From assembly GCF_012940005.1 (NCBI RefSeq), contig NZ_SPMX01000012.1, forward strand, positions 62,001 through 126,000: a DNA stretch of 64,000 nucleotides. The letters run 5' to 3'. Both the position numbers and the translations under genes were made by a program. Below the pieces are notes generated by a model. That model saw only the letters and a program-made list of their open reading frames with translations, ran no database searches and was not told the DNA's origin. The DNA comes from Candidatus Accumulibacter contiguus (GTDB lineage: Bacteria > Pseudomonadota > Gammaproteobacteria > Burkholderiales > Rhodocyclaceae). How positions within the stretch are numbered: the first letter of the stretch is position 1; the number at the start of each line of letters is the position of its first letter. This document shows positions 35,496-46,242 of this stretch, piece by piece.

Positions 35496-36212
35496 TCATC
35501 GCGCGCCGCAGGCACTCTGCTGCGGGCTGAAGCCACCACTTCCGGTTCGCCACAACGCAGAAAGGGATTGCTCGCCTTCTCGATGGCAATCGTCGATGGC
35601 AGCGTAGCCCCCCCCCCTGGCAAGAGTCGCAGCAACTTCCTCGAAACGGCTTTGCAGCCGCCGATTCCCGGGCTCGACCGCCAGCGCAAAGCGCAGATTC
35701 GCCTGCGTGTACTCATGGGCGCAATACACCGCTGTGTCATCCGGCAGCGCGGCCAGACGAGCCAGCGAATCAGCCATCTGTGCGGCGGTCCCCTCGAACA
35801 GACGGCCACAGCCACCGGCGAACAAGGTGTCGCCACAGAACAGGCAGCCTGAGCCATAATACGCAATGTGTCCAAGCGTGTGTCCGGGCACTGCGATCAC
35901 CTGAAATTCGATGTCGCAAGGCGCAATGCTCACCGTGTCGCCACCACGCAAGGGTTTGCTGATACCGGCAATCGACTCCGCTGCTGGACCAAAGACCTCG
36001 GCGGAATGCTGTGCCAGCAATCCGGCAACCCCGCCCTGATGATCGGCGTGGTGATGGGTGATGAGAATGGCGCTCAACGACAAACCCTCTCGCTCGAGCA
36101 CGTCGAGAACGGGGCGCGCATCGCCAGGATCAACCACAGTTGCTGTCGCGCCCTTGCGCAACAACCAGATGTAGTTATCCTTGAAGGCTGGAATCCGGGT
36201 AACTTTGAACAT
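35496..36212 (-). CDS. gloB: Hydroxyacylglutathione hydrolase (glyoxalase II), frameshifted near the 3' end
   Basis: Hydrolyses S-lactoylglutathione in methylglyoxal detoxification. The metallo-beta-lactamase metal motif is [11 protein letters not shown], with [28 protein letters not shown] and [13 protein letters not shown]. As read, the last 45 residues are atypical. Removing one base from the C10 run at 35608-35617 restores the family ending ([17 protein letters not shown]) and extends the gene to 35450. It lies divergently 27 bases from the yafS-like gene, matching the E. coli order gloB-yafS-rnhA-dnaQ. Confidence 0.92.
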   Translation of the reverse strand: MFKVTRIPAFKDNYIWLLRKGATATVVDPGDARPVLDVLEREGLSLSAILITHHHADHQGGVAGLLAQHSAEVFGPAAESIAGISKPLRGGDTVSIAPCDIEFQVIAVPGHTLGHIAYYGSGCLFCGDTLFAGGCGRLFEGTAAQMADSLARLAALPDDTAVYCAHEYTQANLRFALAVEPGNRRLQSRFEEVAATLARGGGYAAIDDCHREGEQSLSALWRTGSGGFSPQQSACGAR

Positions 36213-36239
36213 TGGTCGATTTTGGAAGAACTGCGGAAA

Positions 36240-36953
36240 ATGTCAATCCCTGGCTTCGACACCTGGCTGGAAAGCCCGCAAGGGCGCTACGTCATGGCTT
36301 GGGAGCAAGCCAGGATCGACGCGGTCGTCGCCGACCTTTTTGGCTACAATGCCGTCCAGCTGGGTCTCCCACAGTGCGATCTGCTTGCCCAGAACCGTAT
36401 CCCCCTCCGACAGGTGGCAGACGATTCGGGCCAGGTCGATGTCTTCTGCGATTTTCGGCAACTTCCCTTCGCGGCACACAGCATCGATCTGGTGGTCATG
36501 CCGCATGTCCTTGAGTTCCGTGCGGACCCACACCAGATTCTGCGCGAAGTTGAGCGCGTCCTGATCCCGGAAGGCGAAGTGCTGATTACCGGTTTCAACC
36601 CGATTTCCATCTGGGGTCTGCGCCGTGCTCTGCCGAACTGCCCCGGCCATTTTCCGTGGAACGGCCACTACCTGTCGGTACGGCGTCTCAAGGACTGGCT
36701 GCAACTGCTCGGCTTCGAGGTCGAACGGGGTACTTTTGGCTGTTATTCACCGCCATGCACACATGAGCACTGGCTGAAGCGTTGGCACTTCATGGAAGCC
36801 GCCGGCGATCGCTGGTGGGCTTTTGCCGGCGGCGTCTATCTGCTGCGTGCGATCAAGCGCGTGCATGGCATGCGTCTGATCCTGCCGAGCTGGAAGCAAC
36901 AGCGGTCCCCTCGTAAGGCATTGTCCATAGTCAGCAAAAAGGAAATCCCATGA
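36240..36953 (+). CDS. SAM-dependent methyltransferase (YafS-like)
   Basis: 237-residue class I methyltransferase of the Methyltransf_11 type. It begins [19 protein letters not shown]; the core shows [19 protein letters not shown] (post-II acidic and motif IV region) and [20 protein letters not shown]. The SAM-binding glycine motif is poorly conserved, as in YafS. Methyl acceptor unknown. The frame is open far upstream but overlaps gloB; the ATG at 36240 has a weak GGAAAA upstream. Its stop overlaps the rnhA start (ATGA). Confidence 0.85.
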   Translation: MSIPGFDTWLESPQGRYVMAWEQARIDAVVADLFGYNAVQLGLPQCDLLAQNRIPLRQVADDSGQVDVFCDFRQLPFAAHSIDLVVMPHVLEFRADPHQILREVERVLIPEGEVLITGFNPISIWGLRRALPNCPGHFPWNGHYLSVRRLKDWLQLLGFEVERGTFGCYSPPCTHEHWLKRWHFMEAAGDRWWAFAGGVYLLRAIKRVHGMRLILPSWKQQRSPRKALSIVSKKEIP

Positions 36954-37411
36954 GCGATGAAGAAGTCGTCACCATCTACGCCGACGGTGGCTGTCGCGGC
37001 AACCCTGGACCCGGCGGCTGGGGCGTTCTCCTGCGGGCTGGCGATCGGGAGAAGGAACTCTGGGGTGGTGAAGTGGCCACCACCAACAACAGGATGGAAC
37101 TGACTGCCGCGATACGTGCCCTCGAAGCGCTGAAGAGACCGGCGACAGTCAATCTGCATACCGATTCGCAGTATGTGCAAAAAGGCATCAGCGAGTGGAT
37201 TCACAACTGGAAGCGCAATGGCTGGCGCACTGCCGACAAGAAGCCGGTCAAGAACGCCGACCTCTGGCAGCGTCTTGATGAGCTGACTGGCCAGCACCGG
37301 ATCAAATGGTCCTGGGTCAAGGGGCATGCCGGGCACAGCGGCAATGAACGCGCCGACGCTCTGGCCAATCGCGCCATGGACGAGCTGTCAATTACCCGCA
37401 AGCCGCAATAG
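36950..37411 (+). CDS. rnhA: Ribonuclease HI
   Basis: 153-residue enzyme that cuts RNA in RNA-DNA hybrids. All catalytic motifs are present: [18 protein letters not shown] (first Asp), [10 protein letters not shown] (Glu), LHTDSQYV (Asp) and [12 protein letters not shown] (last Asp). It overlaps the methyltransferase gene by four bases and is followed 18 bases later by dnaQ. Usual length 155 aa. Confidence 0.97.
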   Translation: MSDEEVVTIYADGGCRGNPGPGGWGVLLRAGDREKELWGGEVATTNNRMELTAAIRALEALKRPATVNLHTDSQYVQKGISEWIHNWKRNGWRTADKKPVKNADLWQRLDELTGQHRIKWSWVKGHAGHSGNERADALANRAMDELSITRKPQ

Positions 37412-37429
37412 ACCTCAAGGAAGACGAAC

Positions 37430-38149
37430 ATGCGCCAGATTTTCCTGGACACTGAAACGACCGGCCTGGAGCACAAGCTCGGACACCGCATCATCGAAAT
37501 CGCCGGCGTCGAGATGCGCAATCGGCGCCTGACCAACCGACACTTCCACAGCTATCTGAATCCGGAGAGGGATATCGATTCTGGCGCCCTCTCGGTGCAC
37601 GGGATCAGTCGCGAGTTTCTGCTCGACAAACCGCGCTTTGCCGATATTGCGGCGGAGTTCCTCGACTTTGTGCGCGATGCTGAACTCGTCATTCACAACG
37701 CCGCTTTCGACGTCGGTTTCCTGAACGCCGAACTGGCGCTGCTCGACATGGCGCCGGTGAACACGGTCTGCCACGGTGTGTGCGACACCCTGCGCATGGC
37801 CAAGGATCTACACCCCGGAAAGAAGAACAACCTCAACGCGCTTTGCGACCGCTACGGAGTAGACAACTCGCACCGCACGCTGCACGGTGCCTTGCTCGAT
37901 GCCGAGATTCTTGCCGAGGTCTATCTGGCAATGACCCGCGGTCAGGAAAGCCTGATCATGGATCTTGGCGACGACAAAACGAACGGGATCGACGCTGCCG
38001 GAACCTTCAGCCCCGGCAGGCAGCGTCGGGCACAGCAGGTCCGGCGCGCCAGCCAGGAAGAACTTGCTGTGCACGAGCAGCTATTAGCAGCCATTGAACA
38101 AGCCAGCAAAGGCAAGTGCCTGTGGCTACGAACCGGGAGCACTGGCTGA
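37430..38149 (+). CDS. dnaQ: DNA polymerase III epsilon subunit (3'-5' proofreading exonuclease)
   Basis: 239-residue DEDDh exonuclease that proofreads for the replicative polymerase. Exo I is FLDTETTGLE, Exo II VIHNAAFDVGFLN, Exo III HRTLHGALLDAEIL. The C-terminal part (RQRRAQQVRRASQEELAVHE) corresponds to the segment that binds the alpha subunit. AAGGAAG precedes the ATG; with rnhA this is the classic rnhA-dnaQ pair. Confidence 0.96.
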   Translation: MRQIFLDTETTGLEHKLGHRIIEIAGVEMRNRRLTNRHFHSYLNPERDIDSGALSVHGISREFLLDKPRFADIAAEFLDFVRDAELVIHNAAFDVGFLNAELALLDMAPVNTVCHGVCDTLRMAKDLHPGKKNNLNALCDRYGVDNSHRTLHGALLDAEILAEVYLAMTRGQESLIMDLGDDKTNGIDAAGTFSPGRQRRAQQVRRASQEELAVHEQLLAAIEQASKGKCLWLRTGSTG

Positions 38150-38235
38150 TTTGACACCACTTTTGGCAAGCGCTGGCTGTCGGCATGCGGTCACAGCGCC
38201 ATTTACTCGGTGGCGGTGCTGAGCACGCAACCGAG

Positions 38236-38613
38236 TCAGCCTTCGCTTGGGGTCTCGGGTGGACGCCTTGGCCGCCGAACATGTCGCTTTGGCGGTCGCG
38301 CGTCGGGCGATCGTAGGTCAGGCTGCGCCTCCGCTGCGGGTTCGGTTCTGGCAGCAGGCGGGCGCGGGTCCGGCCTCTGGGTGGCAGGCCGGGCCCCGGT
38401 CTTGCGCTGGTCCGGGCGACGGACCTGACCGGGAGTTCCTTGGCGCTTCTCCGGTTGGCGGTCCGAAGGACGCTCGGACTCGCGGTTTCCCGGAGCAAGG
38501 GTGATCTCGATCTCGATCAGTTCATCCCATTGCTCGTCGGTGCGATCGCGCTCAGGGATGGCGAGAAGTTCACGGAGCCGCCGACGCGGGTCCTGGGGAG
38601 GTGAGTCGTTCAT
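38236..38613 (-). CDS. Hypothetical protein with conserved N-terminus and basic Pro/Arg-rich tail
   Basis: 125 residues. The N-terminal 45 residues look ordered (DPRRRLRELLAIPERDRTDE then QWDELIEIEITLAPGN), while the remainder is a low-complexity Arg/Pro tail (RRPDQRKTGARPATQRPDPR) ending in a basic patch. Such a basic disordered tail could bind nucleic acid, but this is conjecture. I recognise no family. ATG 38613 is preceded by CACCTCCCC on the other strand, i.e. GGGGAGGTG, after which the start follows; the upstream frame is open for 13 further codons. Confidence 0.6.
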   Translation of the reverse strand: MNDSPPQDPRRRLRELLAIPERDRTDEQWDELIEIEITLAPGNRESERPSDRQPEKRQGTPGQVRRPDQRKTGARPATQRPDPRPPAARTEPAAEAQPDLRSPDARPPKRHVRRPRRPPETPSEG

Positions 38614-38749
38614 ACCGACATTATGACTCACCTCGCCACCGTCGTTCAACAAGCATCAACGTTGTGCAAACGTCGGAGGGGTCGAAACTGTTGGAAGAGA
38701 CCGGTCTGTTGAGGCAACGAACCGGCGGCACAGCCACTTTCGGGACTGG

Positions 38750-39034
38750 TCAGTGCTCAGCCCGCAGGCTGGCAGCAAAGGTGGTCTGCCAAATTTCAGG
38801 AAACTGGAAGCGCGCAAAGGCGCGGTGAATATCCGCCTCGTTCACGCCACTACTACTATCTTGAAAACGAATCCCCAAAGGACGGCCATTGGCTGCCAGC
38901 GTAGCGAAAGCAAAGCGCCAACGCTGAGCTTCGGCCAAGCGCTCGCGCAACTCACCTTCATTGCTGATTTCCACACCCGCCTGCTTGAGTGAATCGAGAA
39001 ACTGGTCAAAAGACTCGCTGCTTAGGCTACCCAT
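38750..39034 (-). CDS. Small conserved-looking hypothetical protein (94 aa)
   Basis: Starts MGSLSSESFDQFLDSLKQAG, continues with a helical stretch (NEGELRERLAEAQRWRFAFA) and ends in FPEIWQTTFAASLRAEH. No signal peptide, soluble. The start ATG 39034 has AGGAGA seven bases upstream; in-frame sequence upstream to 39295 is basic and unconserved. Function not recognised. Confidence 0.65.
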   Translation of the reverse strand: MGSLSSESFDQFLDSLKQAGVEISNEGELRERLAEAQRWRFAFATLAANGRPLGIRFQDSSSGVNEADIHRAFARFQFPEIWQTTFAASLRAEH

Positions 39035-39266
39035 TGTATTCTCCTGTCGAAGTATATTTTCCTGCCATCCATGCTGGGATAACGCTCTCTTCTGGTGGCG
39101 GTTGACAACTGGCATAAAGAAAACCGCTAGCGAGGATCGGCGATCCGGCCGGTGAACAGGCGAAAATGCCCCTTCGCGCCTCACCCGGAGGCAAGAAGTG
39201 TCTGTTTTCGCGGCAGCAATCGCGGTAGAATCCGGGTCTTGCCTTGCCCTCCGGCACCTCACCAGC

Positions 39267-40307
39267 ATGGAATTTCTCGGTTTTTCGCTTCGCAATCAGT
39301 TGTTCGTCGCGCCGATGGCGGGCGTCACCGATCGCCCCTTCAGGCAACTCTGCAAGCGCATGGGTGCGGGTTTGGCCGTGTCCGAGATGGTCACTTCAAA
39401 CTCCCTGCTGTATGGCAGCATGAAGACCCAACGCCGTGCCAACCATGCGGGCGAGCTTGCCCCGATCTCGGTACAGATCGCCGGCGCCAGTCCCTCGATG
39501 ATGGCCGCTGCGGCACGCTACAATGTTGAACGAGGTGCCCAGATCATCGACATCAACATGGGCTGCCCGGCGAAGAAAATCTGCAACGTCATGGCCGGTT
39601 CCGCCCTGCTCAGGGACGAACCGCTGGTCCGGCAGATTCTTGAAGCCGTCGTCAATGCCGTACCGGGCACACCGGTGACGCTGAAGATCCGTACCGGCTG
39701 GGACAAGAACAGTCGCAACGCCCTGAGTATCCTCGAGATCGCCGAGCAGTCAGGTATCAGAGCTCTGGCGATGCACGGCCGCACGCGCGCCTGCGGCTAC
39801 AGCGGCCAGGCCGAATATGAGACGATCCGGGCAGCGAAAGCCGTAGCGACAATTCCCATCATCGCCAACGGCGACATCGGCTCTCCGGAACAGGCAAAGC
39901 ATGTTCTTGATACTACCCATGCCGACGCGCTGATGATCGGCCGCGCCGCGCAGGGGCGCCCATGGCTGTTCCGCGAGATCGAGCATTTCCTGAACACCGG
40001 GACGCACCTGCCGCCACCCCTGGTCAGTGAAATTCACGAGGTGCTGCTCGAACACCTTGAGGATCTATATCTCTTTTACGGCGTCGACACCGGTGTCGGT
40101 ATCGCACGCAAGCATATTTCCTGGTATACCAGGGGTCTGGTCGGCTCGGCGGCTTTCCGTCACAGGATGAACCAGTTGCCGACCATCGAACTGCAAAGAC
40201 AGGCAGTCCATGATTTTTTCTCCGCCCTCGCTGAACACCACGAGCATCTGAGCTACGTCAGCTCTGCCCCTTCACCGCATGCCAACTTCGAGGATCTCGC
40301 AGCATGA
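39267..40307 (+). CDS. dusB: tRNA-dihydrouridine synthase B
   Basis: 346-residue FMN enzyme that reduces uridines in the tRNA D-loop. It has FVAPMAGVTDRPFRQLC, the catalytic-cysteine motif INMGCPAKKICNVMAGSALL, LKIRTGWDKNSRN, HGRTRACGYSG and IANGDIGSPEQAKHVL. Start ATG 39267 is fixed by the conserved N-terminus. A possible -10 box (TAGAAT) is at 39226-39231. The stop overlaps the fis start (ATGA), the widespread dusB-fis operon. Confidence 0.96.
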   Translation: MEFLGFSLRNQLFVAPMAGVTDRPFRQLCKRMGAGLAVSEMVTSNSLLYGSMKTQRRANHAGELAPISVQIAGASPSMMAAAARYNVERGAQIIDINMGCPAKKICNVMAGSALLRDEPLVRQILEAVVNAVPGTPVTLKIRTGWDKNSRNALSILEIAEQSGIRALAMHGRTRACGYSGQAEYETIRAAKAVATIPIIANGDIGSPEQAKHVLDTTHADALMIGRAAQGRPWLFREIEHFLNTGTHLPPPLVSEIHEVLLEHLEDLYLFYGVDTGVGIARKHISWYTRGLVGSAAFRHRMNQLPTIELQRQAVHDFFSALAEHHEHLSYVSSAPSPHANFEDLAA

Positions 40308-40549
40308 AGCGCAACGATGATGACCATATCGCAACTTGCGTCGGCAAGGCGCTGGAAAACTATTTTCAACAGCTTGAAGGCGAGAAGCCGGCTGCAGTTT
40401 ACGCGATGGTGATCAAGAGCGTCGAGCGCCCAATGCTTGAAGTCGTTCTCAAACAGGCCGGCGGCAACCAGACCTTGGCGGCCGAGATCCTCGGGATCAA
40501 TCGCAACACACTGCGCAAGAAACTGCTCGACCACAAGCTGATCGACTGA
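40304..40549 (+). CDS. fis: DNA-binding protein Fis
   Basis: 81-residue nucleoid and transcription factor. The C-terminal helix-turn-helix is GGNQTLAAEILGINRNTLRK, and the central part (MVIKSVERPMLEVVLKQAGG) forms the dimer core. Shorter than the E. coli protein (98 aa), as usual in betaproteobacteria. Translationally coupled to dusB. Confidence 0.96.
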   Translation: MKRNDDDHIATCVGKALENYFQQLEGEKPAAVYAMVIKSVERPMLEVVLKQAGGNQTLAAEILGINRNTLRKKLLDHKLID

Positions 40550-40591
40550 ACATTCCTTTTACCCTTTTCTAAGAGCTGCCACCTGCCCACC

Positions 40592-42157
40592 ATGAAAATC
40601 CGCCAAGCCCTGATCAGCCTCTCCAACAAGAATGGCGCCCTCGAATTCGCGCAGGGCCTGATCGCCCACGATGTCAAACTGTTATCGACCGGTGGCACCG
40701 CTCGGATGCTCCGCGACGCCGGCCTACCAGTCACCGAGGTGAGCGATTACACGGGTTTCCCGGAAATGCTCGACGGCCGCGTCAAGACCCTGCATCCGAA
40801 GGTACATGCTGGCATCCTGGCGCGTCGCGATCTGCCCGAGCACATGGCTACGCTTGAACGGCACGGCATCCCGACCATCGATCTGGTGTGTGTGAATCTC
40901 TACCCCTTTCGTGAAACCATCGCCCAGGCCGGCGTCACCCTCGCCGAGGCAATCGAGAACATCGACATCGGCGGTCCGGCCATGCTGCGTTCGTCCGCCA
41001 AGAACTACCCCGGCGTGGCCGTGGTCACCGATCCAGAGGACTACTCTACTCTGCTCGCCGAGATGGCGGCCAGCGATGGTGCACTGAGTCTCGGCACACG
41101 CTTCGCGCTGGCCAAAAAGGCCTTTGCGCACACTGCGCGCTACGACGCGGCGATCGCCAACTGGCTGACTTCGCTCGACGCATCGAACCAGGCCGGGCCG
41201 TTTCCCGATTCTCTGCAACTTGCTTTCGATCGCGTCGAGACGCTGCGTTACGGCGAGAATCCGCACCAGCAGGCAGCCTTCTACCGCGATCCCACACCAT
41301 TGGCGGGTTCGATCGCCAACTACCGGCAGTTGCAGGGCAAAGAACTCTCATACAACAACATCGCCGATGCCGACGCCGCCTGGGAATGTGTCAAGACTTT
41401 CGACACTCCCGCCTGCGTGATCATCAAACACGCCAATCCCTGCGGCGTGGCGATCGATCTCAGCCTCCTGTCTGCCTACGAAAAAGCCTTCCAGACCGAC
41501 TCGACTTCCGCCTTTGGCGGCATCATCGCTTTCAACGGCACGGTAGACGCCGATGTCGTGGCCGCCATGAATGCTCGCAAACATTTCGTCGAAGTCCTGC
41601 TGGCACCGGCTTTCAGCGACGCCGCCCGCGCGCTGCTGGCCACCAAACAGAATCTGCGCGTCCTCGAACTGCCGCTGGCCAGGGGCCAGCATACTTTCGA
41701 AATGAAGCGTGTCGGTGGCGGGTTGCTGCTGCAGACGCCCGACCGCTTCAACGTCCAGGCCTCCGACCTGAGGGTAGTGAGCAAACTCGCACCGACCGAT
41801 GCGCAGATCGAGGATCTTCTTTTCGCCTATCGCGTTGCCAAGTTCGTCAAGTCCAATGCCATCGTATTCTGCGGACGCGGCATGACCCTCGGTGTTGGCG
41901 CCGGCCAGATGAGCCGCGTCGATTCGGCTCGCATCGCCGCCAACAAAGCGCAGAATGCCGGCCTCGACCTGGCAGGTTCCTGTGTCGCCTCCGATGCTTT
42001 CTTCCCCTTCCGCGACGGGCTTGACGTTCTGGCGGCTGCAGGCGCCAAGGCAGTCATCCAGCCAGGTGGCTCGATGCGTGACGAGGAGGTGATCGCTGCC
42101 GCCGACGAGCATGGCCTGACAATGGTGTTCACCGGTGCCCGGCACTTCCGGCACTGA
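40592..42157 (+). CDS. purH: Bifunctional AICAR formyltransferase / IMP cyclohydrolase
   Basis: 521-residue enzyme for the last two steps of purine synthesis. The N-terminal MGS-like cyclohydrolase domain has [20 protein letters not shown] and [20 protein letters not shown]. The C-terminal transformylase has [28 protein letters not shown] and the end motif [20 protein letters not shown]. Length normal. Separated from fis by 42 bases and followed by purD. Confidence 0.97.
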   Translation: MKIRQALISLSNKNGALEFAQGLIAHDVKLLSTGGTARMLRDAGLPVTEVSDYTGFPEMLDGRVKTLHPKVHAGILARRDLPEHMATLERHGIPTIDLVCVNLYPFRETIAQAGVTLAEAIENIDIGGPAMLRSSAKNYPGVAVVTDPEDYSTLLAEMAASDGALSLGTRFALAKKAFAHTARYDAAIANWLTSLDASNQAGPFPDSLQLAFDRVETLRYGENPHQQAAFYRDPTPLAGSIANYRQLQGKELSYNNIADADAAWECVKTFDTPACVIIKHANPCGVAIDLSLLSAYEKAFQTDSTSAFGGIIAFNGTVDADVVAAMNARKHFVEVLLAPAFSDAARALLATKQNLRVLELPLARGQHTFEMKRVGGGLLLQTPDRFNVQASDLRVVSKLAPTDAQIEDLLFAYRVAKFVKSNAIVFCGRGMTLGVGAGQMSRVDSARIAANKAQNAGLDLAGSCVASDAFFPFRDGLDVLAAAGAKAVIQPGGSMRDEEVIAAADEHGLTMVFTGARHFRH

Positions 42158-42293
42158 TTCTCGAGCGAGCGACAGCGGGGGAAGATGTGGTGCAGAAGAT
42201 TGTGAACAGGCTTATCAGTGCCTGGGTACGGCGCAGTTTGACGGGTGCGCACCAACGGGCACACACAGCAGTTCTGGTGGTGAAAGGATGGTC

Positions 42294-43574
42294 ATGAAGA
42301 TACTGGTCATCGGCTCCGGCGGTCGTGAGCATGCACTCGCCTGGCGTCTGGCGAAGACCCCGGGCCTGCAGAAGGTCTTCGTCGCACCGGGCAACGCCGG
42401 CACTGCGCGCGAGCGTGAACTCGAGAATGTCAACATCACCGACCCCGAGGCGCTCGCCGACTTCGCCGCAAAGCACAAGGTCCATCTCACGGTAGTCGGC
42501 CCCGAAGCACCGCTCGCCGCCGGTATTGTCAACCTTTTTCGCGACCGTGGCCTGAAGATCTTCGGTCCGACCAGGGAAGCCGCCCAACTCGAAAGTTCGA
42601 AGGACTTCGCCAAGCGCTTCATGGCCAGGCACAACATTCCCACCGCCCGCTTCGCGACCTTCTCCGACAGCAGCGCGGCACATGCCTACGTCGACCAGCA
42701 GGGCGCACCGATTGTCATCAAGGCCGATGGACTGGCCGCCGGCAAAGGGGTGGTGGTAGCCATGAACCTGGCCGATGCCCATGATGCGATCAACCACATG
42801 CTCCCCGCAAGCGGTGACAGCACAGCGAAAGACTCGGCCCCGGCACGCGTGCTGATCGAAGAATTTCTTGAAGGCGAAGAAGCCAGCTTCATCGTCATGG
42901 TCGACGGCAAGAATGCCCTGCCGCTGGCATCGAGTCAGGATCACAAGCGCATCGGCGACGGCGATACCGGCCCCAACACCGGTGGCATGGGCGCTTACTC
43001 ACCGGCACCCGTGGTCACTCCTGAAGTCCACGCCCGCGCCATGCGCGAGATCATCCTGCCGACAGTCCGGGGAATGGCCGCTGACGGCATCCCCTACACC
43101 GGCTTCCTCTACGCCGGCCTGATGATTGGCAAGGACGGATCGGTCAAGACCGTCGAGTTCAATTGCCGGCTTGGCGATCCGGAAACACAACCGATCATGA
43201 TGCGCTTGAAATCCGACCTGCTGACTCTCTTCGACCATGCCCTGGCCGGCCGGCTCAACCTGGTTGAAGCGAGCTGGGACCGTCGCGTTGCACTGGGCGT
43301 CGTACTGGCTGCAGCCAATTACCCCGGCACCCCACGCACCGGCGATCTGATCAGCGGTCTACCGCAGAACAGCGAGGACTGCCATGTCTTCCATGCCGGC
43401 AGCAGCGAAAGCGATGGCCGAATCGTCACCGCCGGTGGTCGTGTGCTGTGCGTCACGACACTTTCCGACAACGTCAAACAGGCACAGAGACGCGCCTATG
43501 ACCTGATTGTCGGCATTCACTTCGACGGCATGCAGTATCGCCGGGACATCGGCCACCGCGCCATCAGCCGGTGA
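42294..43574 (+). CDS. purD: Phosphoribosylamine-glycine ligase
   Basis: 426-residue ATP-grasp enzyme making GAR in purine synthesis. N-terminal [20 protein letters not shown]-grasp motifs [18 protein letters not shown] and [17 protein letters not shown], then [18 protein letters not shown] and [13 protein letters not shown]. The start ATG 42294 has AAAGG six bases upstream; an in-frame ATG at 42288 and a long upstream open frame are less likely. 136 bases separate it from purH. Confidence 0.97.
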   Translation: MKILVIGSGGREHALAWRLAKTPGLQKVFVAPGNAGTARERELENVNITDPEALADFAAKHKVHLTVVGPEAPLAAGIVNLFRDRGLKIFGPTREAAQLESSKDFAKRFMARHNIPTARFATFSDSSAAHAYVDQQGAPIVIKADGLAAGKGVVVAMNLADAHDAINHMLPASGDSTAKDSAPARVLIEEFLEGEEASFIVMVDGKNALPLASSQDHKRIGDGDTGPNTGGMGAYSPAPVVTPEVHARAMREIILPTVRGMAADGIPYTGFLYAGLMIGKDGSVKTVEFNCRLGDPETQPIMMRLKSDLLTLFDHALAGRLNLVEASWDRRVALGVVLAAANYPGTPRTGDLISGLPQNSEDCHVFHAGSSESDGRIVTAGGRVLCVTTLSDNVKQAQRRAYDLIVGIHFDGMQYRRDIGHRAISR

Positions 43575-43611
43575 GCGAAACCAGGCAGGCACCGGCAGTC
43601 GCAGGCCAGGG

Positions 43612-44562
43612 ATGATCGACCCGGCCCGCCTCAAGGCGTACTTTACCGACCTGCAGACGCATATCGTCACGGCGCTCGAAACGCTCGAGGGCAGTACTGG
43701 CGCGAGCTTCCGCGCCGACCCCTGGGAAAAGGAAGCTGACTCGCCACTCGCGGGCAGTGGCTGCACCTGCATTCTTGAGGGTGGCCGTATTTTTGAACGC
43801 GGCGGCGTCGCTTTCTCGCAGGTCAGCGGCGCCGCGCTGCCGGCCTCGGCAACTGCCAAACGCCCCGAACTGGCGGGGCGCGCTTTCGCCGCGATGGGCG
43901 TTTCGCTGGTACTGCATCCGGAAAATCCCTACTGCCCGACCGCGCACATGAACGTGCGCGCGCTGATCGCGACCCGTGCCGATTCCGAGCCCGCCTGGTG
44001 GTTTGGCGGCGGCATGGACCTGACGCCCTACTACCCTTTTGCGGAAGACATCCGGCATTTCCACACGACCTGCAAACAGGCGCTGCGGCCTTTCGGGGAA
44101 GGCACGCACGCACGCTACAAGCAATGGTGCGACGAGTACTTTTTCCTCAAGCACCGCAACGAGCCACGCGGAGTCGGTGGCGTCTTCTTCGATGATCTCA
44201 ACGAGGGTGGCTTCGAGCGCTGCTTCGCGCTCACCCGGGCGGTCGGTGACGCGTTTACGGAAGCCTACCTGCCGATCATTGCAAGGCGGCAGACCTTGCC
44301 CTATGGCGAACGCGAACGTGACTTCCAGGCATACCGGCGCGGACGGTATGTCGAGTTCAACCTGGTCTGGGATCGCGGCACGCTCTTCGGCCTGCAGTCG
44401 GGCGGGCGCACCGAATCGATCCTGATGTCGCTCCCACCGCTCGTCAAATGGCGCTACGACTGGCACCCGGAAGCCGGCAGCGCCGAGGCCGCACTCTACG
44501 ACATGCTGGCGCCACGCGACTGGACGGAAGCTCCGGCTGTGGGGCTGGATCTTCGTTCATGA
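43612..44562 (+). CDS. hemF: Oxygen-dependent coproporphyrinogen-III oxidase
   Basis: 316-residue enzyme of haem synthesis that converts coproporphyrinogen III to protoporphyrinogen IX using O2. Motifs include [67 protein letters not shown] and [20 protein letters not shown]. Start ATG 43612; the frame is open upstream but overlaps purD. The presence of HemF implies growth with oxygen. Confidence 0.97.
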   Translation: MIDPARLKAYFTDLQTHIVTALETLEGSTGASFRADPWEKEADSPLAGSGCTCILEGGRIFERGGVAFSQVSGAALPASATAKRPELAGRAFAAMGVSLVLHPENPYCPTAHMNVRALIATRADSEPAWWFGGGMDLTPYYPFAEDIRHFHTTCKQALRPFGEGTHARYKQWCDEYFFLKHRNEPRGVGGVFFDDLNEGGFERCFALTRAVGDAFTEAYLPIIARRQTLPYGERERDFQAYRRGRYVEFNLVWDRGTLFGLQSGGRTESILMSLPPLVKWRYDWHPEAGSAEAALYDMLAPRDWTEAPAVGLDLRS

Positions 44563-44620
44563 TCGCTGTCAGCATGTGCTCAAGCTGGCCAACCAGGAAC
44601 AAGCAGTTCTATTTTGCCTC

Positions 44621-45454
44621 TCAGCGGAAAATGATCACTTCCTCACGATTGGGTTCCTCACGCGTGCGATAGCTGCTGTCACCGCGCGAATCGTCGCCGC
44701 GGATACCTCCCAATTGCTCGTCGAACTGGCGGGCGACATCTTCACCAAGGCTTTTCGAGACCTCAGAAACGACCTTTCCTCGGTTGAGAACGACACGGCC
44801 GCCACGGCTGGTCATCAGCTTGACATCCTGGCCGGTGCCCATCGCACTGAAAGCAGCCTTGATCTTGTAGTCGCGCGTGCTGATCAGACTGAATTCAGCG
44901 ACCAGTTCAAGGCTGAGCGTATGCGAGACGGTGTTGGTGTGGTCGATCGGGTTGGCTTCCTGGCGGAATTCCATACTATTGATCGATCCGAAGAGTACAT
45001 AGTCGGCGCCAGGATACATGCCCTGCCTGACACGTGCGATGACGTCATACAACCTCTCGACGTGCTTACTGTCGGTGAAGGGTTTGCCCTGTACCAACTG
45101 GAAACGGCCCGACTTCAGCATCTCGCCCTTGATGTCGGCGGTAAACTTGCGTAACTCGCCGCGCTCGATGTAGCTGTAGGTGCCTTCCGCCTCGTAGTAG
45201 CTGCTCTCCGACTTGGCGTTCAGCGAACCGCTGCTGCGCCGCGCATAACCATAGTCGGATTCACGCTCACTTTCGCGACCGGAAGCGCGCAGCGACGATT
45301 TTTCGTTGGCCGCAACCACGCGAAAATACTCACTGACACGTTCCTCATAAGCGAGATCGGTCACTGCGACCTTGGGCGGCGGCGCTGCGACTGCGAGACT
45401 GGTGGCGGCGAGAAGTGCGAAAACGCCCGCACGGACAAGGTTGATGGCGTTCAT
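44621..45454 (-). CDS. Exported CsgG-like protein
   Basis: 277-residue protein with a signal peptide (MNAINLVRAGVFALLAATSL then AVAA) and no lipobox. The mature part resembles CsgG/TolB-N-like folds: KVAVTDLAYEERVSEYF at the start, MLKSGRFQLVQGKPF, ADYVLFGSINSMEFRQEANP and YKIKAAFSAMGTGQDVK. A low-complexity Ser/Glu/Tyr segment (about residues 55-95) is inserted. Last gene of a minus-strand run COG3014 lipoprotein - caspase/YcfL - LpoB - this gene, with 35 bases to lpoB. It may form a complex with LpoB in the periplasm; function not established. Confidence 0.75.
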   Translation of the reverse strand: MNAINLVRAGVFALLAATSLAVAAPPPKVAVTDLAYEERVSEYFRVVAANEKSSLRASGRESERESDYGYARRSSGSLNAKSESSYYEAEGTYSYIERGELRKFTADIKGEMLKSGRFQLVQGKPFTDSKHVERLYDVIARVRQGMYPGADYVLFGSINSMEFRQEANPIDHTNTVSHTLSLELVAEFSLISTRDYKIKAAFSAMGTGQDVKLMTSRGGRVVLNRGKVVSEVSKSLGEDVARQFDEQLGGIRGDDSRGDSSYRTREEPNREEVIIFR

Positions 45455-45489
45455 CTCAAGATCTCCTGGTGCCTTGACAGGGCTGGCGA

Positions 45490-46110
45490 CTAACGTCTGG
45501 CCGATTTGCGGATGTCCTTTTCGTCAGACCATTCGACAATGCCGGTCTCGATCTCAACCAGACGCAGGTTCATCTTGTAGTAGACGTCCTTGATGTCGAC
45601 GTTCTTCTTCACAATCGACGAGATGCTGCCATCGATACGATATTTGGCACCCTGCATTCTCCCCATTTTGACCGACTTGCCTTTGTCATAGAGACCGCTC
45701 TGATTCTGCCGACGCAGTTCATCGACCTGGTTCTGCATATCCTCGCCCTCGATGGCGTAGCGGACCCCACTTTTCTGTAACTGCGTCAGGATGGTGTCGG
45801 TGATCAGGCGTGTGTCGAAATATTCGCTGGTCTTGTTCTTCACTGGCGAGGCCATCAGCAACTGGCGCTTGCGGATCAGATCCTGGATCAACGGGTGCTG
45901 AATCAGCGATTGCGTCATTTTTTCCGAAATCATCTGGATGTCGGTCGAGCCGAGGTCGGTGGTCACCGTTTCGACGGCCTTGGAATCGCCGTAGCTGACA
46001 TTGCCGCCACCAACCGTCGGCGACGAAGTCGTCGCACAGCCGGCAAGTGCCAGTACCAATGTGCTGGCGAGCAGGGTGAAGCGGATTTCGTAATTGGACT
46101 GACCTTGCAT
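45490..46110 (-). CDS. lpoB: Penicillin-binding protein activator LpoB-like lipoprotein
   Basis: 206-residue outer-membrane lipoprotein, lipobox LALAGC with Cys 25. The body matches LpoB: KAVETVTTDLGSTDIQMISE, KNKTSEYFDTRLITDTILTQ, GAKYRIDGSISSIVKKNVDI and LRLVEIETGIVEWSDEKDIR. In E. coli LpoB reaches through the peptidoglycan to stimulate PBP1B. Start ATG 46110 has AGGAGG seven bases upstream. In E. coli lpoB sits next to ycfL; here the upstream gene carries a YcfL-like domain, which supports the call. Confidence 0.9.
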   Translation of the reverse strand: MQGQSNYEIRFTLLASTLVLALAGCATTSSPTVGGGNVSYGDSKAVETVTTDLGSTDIQMISEKMTQSLIQHPLIQDLIRKRQLLMASPVKNKTSEYFDTRLITDTILTQLQKSGVRYAIEGEDMQNQVDELRRQNQSGLYDKGKSVKMGRMQGAKYRIDGSISSIVKKNVDIKDVYYKMNLRLVEIETGIVEWSDEKDIRKSARR

Positions 46111-46242
46111 TGCATTACCTCCTGATGGCGATGTTGGCGACCGGCGAGCGGTCGTGTTGCGAAATGGGCTGGTGGCGCCGCCGGTTTGAGGTGAAAGTCG
46201 CCTCGGGCCAGGCGAGCGCTCACCGCTGCCGGCTGCCACGAC